DNA of 64,000 bases from positions 23,586,992 to 23,650,991 of the forward strand of contig OZ020625.1 of assembly GCA_963971575.1 (NCBI GenBank). The letters are read 5' to 3'. Below the pieces are notes generated by a model. That model was not told the origin of the DNA, did not search any database, and worked only from the letters and a program-made list of their open reading frames with translations. The stretch's first letter is position 1. Each line of letters begins with the position of its first letter. Position numbers and translations under genes: made by a program. Shown piece by piece: positions 55,341-64,000 of this stretch. Origin of the DNA: Liopterus haemorrhoidalis (lineage: Eukaryota; Arthropoda; Insecta; Coleoptera; Dytiscidae).

Positions 55341-56521
55341 CCAGGTCTACAATTATGAAATGCGGATTTTTTTCAAACTTGCCGCGCAAACAGAGTGTAT
55401 AGTTCAAAGTTTCAACACATATGGCGTTTTGTTAAGTTATCATTAAGTGTCAAATGCGTATAGGTTATAATTTGAAAAGTGATCATATAGTTTTGTTTTA
55501 CTGTGTTAAAAATGTCAAATTTTGTGCCAAATTAAGAGCATTCGCGGACAGTACTACTGTTTTGTTTTCATTTGAAAAAAACTGCTGCTGAATCATACCG
55601 ACTGCTTCGAGAAGCTTATGGTGAATATGCTCCATCGTAAGATACGTGTGAACGATGGTTTCGGCGTTTCAAAAGTGGTGCCTTTGATCTTACAGACAAA
55701 GAACATGGAAAACCTCCAAAAAAATATGAAGATACAAAATTGGAAACATTGCTACAGGAAGACGATAGTCAATCACAAAAACATCTAGCAGAGCAGTTAG
55801 GCGTTAGTCAACAAGCTGTTTCCAATCGCCTACGAGAGATGGGTAAGATCCAGAAAGTCGGCAGATGGGTTCCACATGCATTGAATGAGAGGCAGATGGA
55901 AAAACGCAAAAACACTTTAGGAAAGTCTTTTTGCATCGTATCATTACTGGCGATGAAAAATGGATTTATTTTGAAAATCCCAAACGCAAAAAATCATGGG
56001 TGAACCCAGGCTCACCATCCACATCAACTGCAAGACCGAATCGCTTTGGCAAAAAGACAATGCTCTGTACTTGGTGGGACCAAAAGGATGTGGTCTATTA
56101 TGAATTGTTAAAACCCGGTGAAACAGTTAATACCCAACGATACCTACAACAACTGATCGAATTGAACTATTCGCTGCTCATAAAACGACCAGAATACGAA
56201 AGAAGACAGCACAATGTAATCTTTCTTCATGATAACGCTCCATCACATAAGGCAAAAGCAGTTTGCAACACATTGAAGGCACTCAAGTGGGAAGTGCTAC
56301 CCCATGCCGCTTACTCACCCGGCTTGGCCCCTTCTAGATGAATGGTTTGCGGGGAAAGGGGAAGAGTTCTACTGGCGAGGTATTCACAAATTGCCTGAAA
56401 GATGGGAAAAATGTGTAACTTCTAATGGAGCATACTTTGAATAAATAAACTTTTACTGTTCTTTTGAGTTTAATGTGTTTTATTTTAAAAAAAAATCCGC
56501 ATTTCATACTTGTAGACCTGG
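55341..56521 (+). mobile_element. Mariner element, full length, in receptor intron
   Basis: Perfect start of TIRs CCAGGTCTAC at the left and GTAGACCTGG at the right, extending about 33 bp with a few mismatches. TA flanks at 55339-55340 and 56522-56523. Length 1,181 bp against about 1,280 for intact mariners because of a deletion in the transposase gene. Confidence 0.93.
55512..56444 (+). pseudogene. Mariner transposase pseudogene (DD34D)
   Basis: Starts MSNFVPN at 55512, then HTH (TAAESYRLLREAYGEYAPS), second HTH (HLAEQLGVSQQAVSNRLREM), WVPHALNERQ, TGDEKWIYFENP, KKTMLCTWWDQKDVVYYELL, FLHDNAPSHKA and HAAYSPGLAPS. The first two catalytic Asp are present. A deletion of about 60 codons after SPGLAPS removes the third and joins directly to a EWFAGKGEEFYWRGIHKLP C-terminus. 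Two early stops and one frameshift near 55918 add to the damage. Relatives have D in place of G in SPDLAPS, here mutated. Confidence 0.9.
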
Positions 56522-56815
56522 TATATCACCACATTTAATAATAGTAGGTTTCCTACGCCTAGGTGGCGTATAGGGACAGATAAGGCTCTGTTTCTAGACC
56601 TCCGGTACTACATATTTGAAAGTAACTTTGTAGCAAAGATTAACCATTTCGAGTCTGTCGGGACATATGTAGCCCAACTATTTATTTCATAAGTCTGTTG
56701 TTATAAAGTGTGTTTTTTTTTAGAGGTTTGTTTTTGGAATTGGCAGCACTGTTTCCAGCGACAGTCATTTTGATATTAAGAGCTGATTTGTGCTCAGTTT
56801 GGTTTGTCATTTCAC

Positions 56816-57118
56816 AATGAATAGACTTACGCCAGAACAACGGTTGAAAATTATGCAAATTTATTTCTAAAATCGTGGTTCAGTTCGCGAAACTTACCGT
56901 GCGCTACGTCCATTTTACGATCGACATAATCGTCCATCCGACCAAGTAATTCGAATAACCATGGATCGTTTTCGCACCATGCATACTCTAATTGATAATG
57001 CGCATCCGCAGAGACGTCGTACAGTGCGGACCATTGGTAGAATCATTGGTCCTCATTTCTTTAAAAATGATGCCGGCCAGAACGTTACAGTCAATGGAGT
57101 CCGCTATAGAGCCTTGAT
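56816..57118 (+). pseudogene. Second mariner-type remnant, internally deleted
   Basis: The + strand starts MNRLTPEQRLKIMQIYF, one stop, then NRGSVRETYRALRPFYDRH, the HTH of the rosa/maT-like group. It then jumps to IGRIIGPHFFKNDAGQNVTV and NGVRYRALI, which normally lies about 170 residues further on. A hAT element interrupts it at 57119. Confidence 0.75.
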
Positions 57119-57280
57119 CAGGGACGTAGCCAGGGATGTAGCCAGGATAGTTTAAATCCTGGTTAGTTTACCTTATATAAAATATAATTTAGGTTGTTAG
57201 AAGTTTTGTTCATCGGAGGTGAAGAAAATTTATAAATTTACCGGACTTTTATTATTTAATATACTACAAAAGACCTAGAA

Positions 57281-58366
57281 CTGGGGTCGGCAACCTGCGG
57301 CTCCGGAGCCTCGTGCGGCTCCTTTATAAAAATTTGTGGCTCTTTGAAAATCGGCTGGTTTTTATTTTAATATAACCTATTTTTTAATTTTCAATTTTCT
57401 GCCTGTACTATACAGGTTTTGTATTTTTCAGAATGTTTTACGGTGCAATTCACGCCCGGTAATTCCCCGAGTTACTGCATATTCCCTTTTAGAAGAAGTT
57501 ATTTGTTTCGAAAAAAAGTTCTGTATTTGCGAATGATTTACGTGCAAAAACATTTTTACATTTTATTAATTTACAAAAACATGTTATTAATGCATTTTTT
57601 TTTTTTTTGCACAAGCTATTGTTAACATGAAAGAAGCTTTTCGAGATAGATTTAAAGAGTTTAGAAAATATAAAGCTACACTAGATTTTTTGACAAAACC
57701 AATTGAAGTAGATATGTAGCAATTACATTTATCACCTTCAATTAGTGGATTTGAAATCCAAAGGTTTATGGAATTATATATTCTTAAAACTTAATTCTGA
57801 ACTGGAAAATTTAGAAAGAAAAAAGTGAATCTTATCTTTCCAGCATAAGTGGACCAAAATTCGCAATCTTCAAAATGTAGATAAAGTTCTTTTAGAAGCT
57901 TGGAACCGTCTTCCAGAATCGTTCAATCTTTTAAAAAATTATGCTTTTGGGCTAGTGACAATTTTCGGATCCACATATTACTGTAAGCAAATCTTTTCAC
58001 ACATGAAATTAATAAAGAGTCAGTTAAGAAGTAATCTTACTGACCTGAAACTAGAGTGCTGCCTTAAGTTAAAGATTACTGAATATTCATCAAATATTGA
58101 AATCTTATAGAACACTATACAGGAGCAATCGTCCCATTAAAAAAATTATTATATTTAATATACTGGCAACTACAATAGGTATCACAAACTAAATGTATAA
58201 GTAAATATTAATTTATTGTAATACTTGATTATTTTAAAACAAATAAACAATTTTTACGTTTTTTTCTTAAATATAGCATATATTTTTTAGCGGCTCTTCC
58301 ATGTTATTGTGTTTTTTTTTTCAATATAGATTTGGCTCTTTGTCACTGAAAGGTTGCCGACCCCTG
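57281..58366 (+). mobile_element. hAT element (inner) with transposase remnant
   Basis: Ends CTGGGGTCGGCAACCTGCGG and AGGTTGCCGACCCCTG, with CGGCTC subterminal repeats. Perfect 8-bp TSD ACCTAGAA at 57273-57280 and 58367-58374. Confidence 0.92.
57627..58110 (+). pseudogene. hAT transposase C-terminal remnant
   Basis: Reads KEAFRDRFKEFRKYKATL and LTKPIEVDM, then, after several breaks, WNRLPESFNLLKNYAFGLVT, IFGSTYYCKQIFSHMKLIKS and LRSNLTDLKLECCLKLKIT. This is the hATC dimerisation region of ZBED5/FAM200-like hAT transposases. The catalytic core is largely absent. Confidence 0.8.
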
Positions 58367-58725
58367 ACCTAGAACGCTGTTATTTTCTACCCAAGAAAAA
58401 GAACAATTTAGAATATTTTGTTATTTTTGCCCCCCCCCCCATGCTGAAATCCTGGCTACGTCCCTGGATTAGACAGTTCAGCAAGAAAATGTAAACCGAG
58501 ATCAAGAGTAACTATTTCTTTTGACTTCGTACTCGGTTCTCTTTTTAAAACGAAATTTCTCTCAAAATTAAACCATGTTCCATACTTATATACGAAACTT
58601 TGAAACATGGAACTCAATTAAAGGTGTGTTCGTTTGTGTTGCCCAACTTACACTGAATTTAGAATATTTTGTCATTTTTGTCCCCCCCCCCCAGCTGAAA
58701 TCCTGGCTACGTCCCTGGCCTTGAT

Positions 58726-59129
58726 CATGTGCGTAGTGCACTCACCTGCACTCCGAACAATGAAAAACTTAGAAGTGAGGGTAGGGTAGTGACAAAGTAA
58801 CTATCTCATCTGCAAAACCAGTATCCTATCCTAAATACTAGCTCCAATACTAGTTCTAGTTCAATCTCAAGCGTTGACATTAGGATAGTAGCTATCTTAG
58901 TCATTAGCGAGCTAGCTACTATCTCGTTTACTAGCTATGAAAACGCGCCATTAATATACAACCAATGTAAGCAAATAACAGCATGCGCACGAAGTGTTAT
59001 TTACATGATTTTCGGTTAATTTACTGGTCGTTCGCACATATAATTATCATCGGTGGTTGTTTTGCAGGTCGTGCGCGCTAGCCTTAAAATATTAATATTT
59101 GATAGCAATACAAATATTGGGATATAAAT
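58726..59129. other. Receptor intron sequence
   Basis: No gene recognised. Tandem-like repetition of ACTAGCT/TAGCTATC words between about 58830 and 58935. Confidence 0.5.
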
Positions 59130-59137
59130 TTACTTAC

Positions 59138-59313
59138 TTTGTTCACAAGTCTCGCCGGTGTATCCACTGTTACACCTACATGTGTTGCGTCCTACACATT
59201 CCCCATTTTTGCAAGAGGGCTGACAGTCTGGTACACATTTGCCATTTTTCCATTTGTAGTTATCACAACATACTATGTCCCTTGCTATGTTGTCCGTATT
59301 TTTAGGGAAGTAT
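59138..59313 (-). CDS. Nimrod/Draper-like receptor, NIM-repeat exon
   Basis: This internal exon has acceptor TCTCTGATAG (AG at 59315-59314) and donor GTAAGTAA (59137-59130). It encodes about 58 residues containing a double-Cys CCDNY start followed by CxPxC, CxNGxC, CxC and GYTGETCEQ. This spacing is the NIM variant of the EGF repeat seen in Nimrod and Draper/MEGF10-type phagocytic receptors, where it follows an EMI domain. The exon begins with the last base of a codon and ends with the first base of the next. The latter joins the exon at 55287 to read CEQ-T-CTNNKWG. An upstream exon carrying signal peptide and EMI domain is expected but was not recognised between 59314 and 64000. The product would be a cell-surface receptor; the ligand is unknown. 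Confidence 0.85.
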
Positions 59314-59581
59314 CTATCAGAGAATAAATAAATAAAGAGATAATTGGTATAAGTATCAAATACGATATGATCAAAATAAAAACTCATCTAGAAAGCCACG
59401 ATTTTTTAAAATTAAATTGGCAATATCAGTGTTCAGTATCTTTATCAATTTAATAACTACTGGACTAATAAATATAACGCAAGAGCAAAAACACTAAATT
59501 AAACACCGTGGCATACTGTGACAATATTTACCTGAATTTAAAGACTGCAATGATATTGTCGAGTTTTGCTAAATTATCAAT

Positions 59582-59930
59582 ACGAGGGTTGCCTCTTATA
59601 TTTCGGTATTACGCTAAACTAGTGCTGCTATCTGGCAACTGACGCTTCTATCGTAAAATTTGACATTTTTGACGGTATAGGTACTCAGACCGTTTTGTTG
59701 TACGAGCGCTATTTGTGTTGTTTACAGTAAATTAAAATGGAATTAAAACATTTTCATTAAAAAATTCTATAAATTGGGAAAAACCCATTGTATTTTATGA
59801 AAATCCGAAACCGGAAACGGAAGTTATTAAACTTAAAAATTTTAAAAAATTCATAACTGGTAAACCAAGCTTTGAACAAAAATTTGTATAAAACATAATC
59901 TAATGTATTTTTGAAGATTTGCCTAAATAT
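59582..59930 (+). mobile_element. Mariner-like 5' end
   Basis: TACGAGGGTTGCCTCTTATA matches the start of the element at 926, with the same TAAAATTTGACATTT further in. Only the 5' region survives; the coding part is unrecognisable. Confidence 0.65.
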
Positions 59931-60048
59931 TTAAAAAAAAAAAAATTTTATTAAGGTTTTTTATTTGTTTTTTTTTTTTTTTGTGGGAGGGCAAGTTTAG
60001 CGGAGGTCTCTCTTCGCCACTGGTTTTTCTATGTGTAGTAGCTATATC

Positions 60049-61248
60049 TAGAGACCTGCGCGGATACGTTTTTCTGTATCCGCATAGACAGGATCCGCAT
60101 CCAGAGCCGCAGTAAGGTAAACTTGCGCTAGGGGCAGAGCTGTGTTTTGGCGCCCTTGGTAAATAAAAACAAGGTTCTTACCTCTCAAAATTTAAGTGAC
60201 GAGCAAAAAAAAAAGGTCCTCATCTTCGCCCCCCCCCCCGGTACTGCGGCTCTGTCCGCATCCGATCCGCCTCCACAAAAATATCCGCACAATCCGCACA
60301 GGATTTTCTGTCTGTTTGGAAATATCTAACATGTTTCGCATTATTTGGCATATTGGTGTGTTAAAACACTACTAAATTTTTAAAAATTTTATCACATTAA
60401 TATTACTTGGTCCAGAAATATGTTTTCTATCTGACGTCGTACTGAGATTATATAGATTAAAAAATAAAAATGGAAATTACAATTATTCGACTCTTAAATC
60501 AAGTTTATATAAAATGTAAAACTTTAAACAGCAATATCTCAGAAACTTAGTTTTTTAAGACATCTCACTGTTATTTTAGACCAGCGATATTTAGAAATAA
60601 TTAAACAGATTAATTTATCACATTTATGATCAATAAATAACAAGGAAAGTCCTATAAGATCAGCAAATTTAAAAAAATAAGTTCTTAATAATAAAACTAA
60701 ATTCTGAAATTCATCCTATTATTAAAAGATGAACGTCATATAAAAGTTTATGAAGAATTTTAAGATATTTTAATTTTTTTAATTTGATGTGAGCTACTAT
60801 GTTTTTAAATGTGGCAAATTACCATGGTTAAACTTTACTAATATTTCCAAAAATGCAAAATAAGGCGATACATAATTATTTTTAAATTAGTAAACGCAAT
60901 AAATCCAAAGAAATTGTTGTTATATAAACTCTACTATATTTAACTATGTAAGTAAGCGTAAAATACGTTTTTATGGGAAGAGTAAAAAAAGTAAAAAGTG
61001 CCGGAACGTATTATTATTTCACTCTTGTCATAAGCATAATACAAATGACAGCGATACAATTTTGGGGTTCTAAACGCGTCTTCCGTAGCAAGAAGCATCC
61101 AACCAACGATTTTATGTTCACGCGGATAAGCAGATATGATATATAATCCGCATCCGCACGATTTAAATGATAATTTATCCGCATCCGCAGAAATATGGCA
61201 GATATCCGCGGAGAGCCCCGCAAATATCCGCGGATTTGCAGGGCTCTA
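60049..61248. mobile_element. hAT element with ATCCGC/GCGGAT repeats, copy 2
   Basis: Ends TAGAGACCTGC and GCAGGGCTCTA; perfect 8-bp TSD GCTATATC at 60041-60048 and 61249-61256. Same family as 24480-25791. Interior is AT-rich with no transposase; the frames at 60147 and 61014 are repeat-derived. Confidence 0.92.
60102..60254. mobile_element. Tiny hAT MITE, 153 bp
   Basis: Perfect 13-bp inverted ends CAGAGCCGCAGTA and TACTGCGGCTCTG; perfect 8-bp TSD TCCGCATC at 60094-60101 and 60255-60262. It chose one of the host element's own subterminal repeats as target. Confidence 0.93.
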
Positions 61249-61256
61249 GCTATATC

Positions 61257-62491
61257 ATCTGGTTAGGTTTTCGGCTGTTTTATTAAAATCAGTTCAACAG
61301 TTATAATGAAATAGGTGCGCGCGGGTGAAATGAAATTAATGTTTTCCGTTCATAATTAATGCATTTTCTTCAAATTATCAACGACAACATATGTTTCGTC
61401 GGCGGCAAAGTTAGTACACGATTCATACATTAATCAGATAGAGCAGGGTTATTCCCTGAAGATTACTAGCGTTGTTTTGCGGAGTCTATGCATCTGGAAA
61501 GGGCAATTCTATGTAGCGTATTCACGCGTCAGTTCTAGCAACAACTTTTACCTGCTAGCGCCTAATAGTACAACTAAAAACATGGTTTTTAAAGAGGTAT
61601 TCTGATAAGTAATACCGATCAGTTTAATCCTGGCATTTCACATGGTTATAGTATTGTCTTCTCTCCTGCTACTTAATTAACCAATTACGAGTAAGTAGGT
61701 TGTAAGTACCAAAAAAATATAGGTCAATAATAAGGAATTGACCCCGAGCGAAACCGGACGAGACAGCTAGTAAATACATATATATTCATATAGAAATACA
61801 TGCAATCGTCTTTTACAACCCCCTTCATAAATTGCTGGGTACACTACTAAGGACGCTTGTTTTGGCGCCCTAACTGCGTGGCGCCCTGGGCTTTTGCTCC
61901 TGCCTTTCACCGCTATTTTGGAGAGATGGCAGCACATACTATTTCTTTTTTTAAATCTCGCCAACCTTAAATTATTCTTTAGAATCTCGAACCTAAATGT
62001 CGCTCTTGCCAAATTCGGAAATTTTTCACGAAATTATTTATCATGTATCGCAGGGGTGCGTTCAGAAATTACACACCGAGTGTGAGTGTGCGCCCCATTG
62101 TGTGTTGTCAGTGTGTGCACTTGTGGGCAATTGCTTTTTGAACAGTTTAGGGTGTAAGGCATGGCGCCGAGATCTCTACGATTCGAAGTTCTAACCTCAA
62201 ATTAGTGTTTTGTTGTATTTTTTTGAGTTGCAGTCTGCGTAATTACTATAATATATTAATAAGATGGAGTCCATAACACCATTAATACATGAGATTGTTA
62301 AAGACATTAATAATCCTATTCTGTAATGCAATATTTTAAAAGCTTAACTAGTTATTCTAAAATTTCTCTGAAATCATTATATCGTGCCACAAGTTCCGTT
62401 GTAAATAGGGTAATGCGGACAGGTTTTTGTTTGTTAAAATTCCCCATTTTCACAAATGACACTAACAAAACCATGCCTTCTTCATCAAAAC
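61257..62491. other. Non-coding stretch
   Basis: No gene recognised. Contains GCGCCCT repeats near 61860-61895 and a (GTGTGT)-rich segment near 62075-62130. The short open frames at 61767-62517 match nothing. Confidence 0.5.
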
Positions 62492-62620
62492 TAAAGTCAC
62501 TAGATTATATAAAGTAGCGCAACGCCGGCCATACTGGGGCTAAAAATGTCGACAACACAAATTATTTTCAGTGGTTCCAACAGTAAGAAAATAAGAAACT
62601 AGTAATACCAAATTTTTTAT
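62492..62620 (+). mobile_element. hAT MITE, half copy
   Basis: TAAAGTCACTAGATTATATA and GTAGCGCAAC match the left half of 40553-41011. The right terminus is missing. Confidence 0.8.
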
Positions 62621-63137
62621 TTTAAACATCATAAAATCAAAAATTTGACCGGGGGTAGTTTTGGATGACAGTTCTGTACTTTTCAGTCGTACCAACACCA
62701 ACTTTTTAGTTTTTGTTTAAAACTTAACTTTTAGTACTTTATTAAGTTGACAAGAAGTTTATTTAGATCATATAATTAAATATAAACTTAGCACAATTAA
62801 ACAATATTTATAAATTGGTTTACTATAACCAAATTGTTGTCTGCCATCTGAACCTAAAAATTTTTAAGTTGGCAATGAAAAGTAATAAGAGATGGAATAT
62901 ATAAAATTTATCACTGTCTCTTGTTTTTTTCCCCCACTATATTCTGTAGTATCAAAAGTTGAAATGACGTCAGAATTGGATAGTATTGAAAAAAGTATTG
63001 AAAAAAGTATAATGTAGAATGGACTTTAAACATTTGTTTTGTATTACTTGGAGCTTGTTATAATTTGCTTGTGAAGTGTTACTCCATGCTGGACAGGCGT
63101 AAATCATAGTAGGACGCATTTTTCTTGTAATAAAATT
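62621..63137. other. AT-rich non-coding stretch
   Basis: Nothing recognised. Confidence 0.5.
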
Positions 63138-63385
63138 GGCAGAAGCTTAAATATGAAGTTTCATAAAAATCCTTTCAGCCGAATTTGCTCTGCACGTGTA
63201 CACAGACGGACAGACAGACAGACAGACGGACAGACAGACGGACAGACAGACCAACAGACATCATGCTAAAAATAGTCAAAACGTTATGTAGGGACCTCAA
63301 TTCGTGGAGATCCATCGAAATCTCGAAATCTCAAAATCGGTATGATCACAATACCTCCCTTATATATGTTGGCGGTCGGTAAAAA
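63138..63385 (-). repeat. Solitary arm of the satellite-core TIR element
   Basis: Matches 18060-18310 closely, including the (GACA)n run and the ending GGCGGTCGGTAAAAA. There is no second arm or tandem array nearby. The Thr/Asp-rich 65-codon frame here comes from the microsatellite and is not a gene. Confidence 0.88.
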
Positions 63386-63743
63386 TGTTGCTTCTTAGAC
63401 TTCACATCGAGAAAGCTAAACTTGCTCGGTCTCAAGAGGTGGAGCAAGTAGAGTAGAGCAAGAAATATAACCTCTAAACAGGGGCGGATCGAGGGATTAA
63501 ATCGGCCCGGGCGATTTGGATGATTCAGCCCGGGCTCACGGAACTTGTTGACTATTTATAGGGAATGTTATTAGGTGTGTGAATTAATTCGGTCCATCTG
63601 GAGGTCAATTGCTGTACTATGGAATTTTCTAACGTCAAATATCTGCAACTGGCTTTATGTTTTAGTGTTGACATATGGCAACAATATTCACTTCGTAAAC
63701 GTTTGGGTTTGTAACAATAATATCGTGTTTATCTGATTCGAAA

Positions 63744-64000
63744 ATGTCGAAATTCGAGCCAAATAAGCATCATTTCCAGGACGTTCCTATTTTCTGTTTT
63801 CATTTGAAATCAGACGCTGAAGCTCATCGAATGCTCGTAGAAGCTTATGGTGAAAGTGCTCCCACCGATAAATCATGCAGAGAATGGTTTCACGTTTCAA
63901 AAGTGATGATTTCAGTGTCGATGTAAAATCTCGTCTAGGTCAACCGAAGCAGTTCGAGAACGAGGAATTGCAGGCGCTAATCGATGAAGATCCGTGTCAA
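63744..64000 (+). pseudogene. Mariner transposase N-terminus, cut by the window edge
   Basis: Starts MSKFEPNKHHFQDVPIFCF with the HTH ending LVEAYGESAPTDKSCREWF. One missing base near 63890 shifts the frame; it continues as SDDFSVDVKSRLGQPKQF and ENEELQALIDEDPCQ to the last base. The 60-codon ATG frame is thus a truncated reading. The catalytic domain, if present, lies beyond the window. Related to, but different from, the mariner at 55341. Confidence 0.83.

Larger units (their letters stand above)
57119..58717. mobile_element. hAT-type element (outer) in receptor intron
   Basis: Ends CAGGGACGTAGCCAGG and CCTGGCTACGTCCCTG, perfect 8-bp TSD GCCTTGAT at 57111-57118 and 58718-58725. The left terminus is partly doubled (57119 and 57131), and the last 65 bases also occur at 58400-58466. 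It carries the hAT at 57281-58366. Confidence 0.92.

Noticed and set aside
57131..58466. A third nested hAT between the doubled termini
   Set aside because: Flanking octamers GACGTAGC and GATTAGAC differ, so terminal duplication is simpler.
63185..63382. Thr/Asp/Arg repeat protein frame
   Set aside because: It is the (GACA)n microsatellite of a TIR arm that occurs three times in the window without keeping any frame.

Overview
This window looks like an insect nuclear genome: AT-rich, intron-containing, and packed with transposable elements (TEs). The order cannot be fixed from sequence alone. There are no bacterial-type operons, CRISPR arrays or complete tRNA/rRNA genes. Most long open frames without a recognisable family are chance frames in repeats.

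Two host genes can be built from matching splice sites and reading-frame phases, both on the minus strand. (1) A secreted chymotrypsin-fold serine protease has exons at 19663-19180 and 11209-10701, split by an 8-kb intron full of transposons. The join gives about 330 residues with all three catalytic residues. (2) A Nimrod/Draper-like EGF-repeat receptor has exons at 59313-59138, 55287-55032, 51417-51051 and a terminal exon at 45320-45048, which carries one membrane segment and a short tail. A second, almost identical terminal exon lies 2,239 bases further downstream (43081-42809). The receptor's first exon(s) lie upstream of 59313 and were not found.

Layout: 1-5300, repeats with a tRNA-derived SINE, a GC-palindrome minisatellite and a hAT MITE. 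5885-10631, one 4.7-kb hAT element full of smaller insertions. 10701-19663, the protease gene; its intron holds a hAT element with a giant TTAA foldback, a PIF/Harbinger element, a mariner remnant, and a TIR element whose core is a nine-copy, 147-bp tandem array. 19776-28165, stacked PIF/Harbinger elements, one of which has been invaded by its own relative. 28170-36640, a Ty1/copia fragment and an I-like LINE broken by hAT-in-hAT insertions and a SINE. 37336-39912, an internally deleted Ty3/gypsy element. 39962-43550, a second LINE with nested insertions, then the extra receptor exon. 43935-59313, the receptor gene with hAT, Tc1, mariner and TIR elements in every intron. 59582-64000, mariner pieces and a nested hAT.

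Insertions were dated relative to each other by target-site duplications (TSDs), many of them perfect 8-bp (hAT), TA (Tc1/mariner), TAA/TTA (PIF/Harbinger) or TTAA (piggyBac-like), and in several cases by an empty site in a paralogous copy inside the same window.
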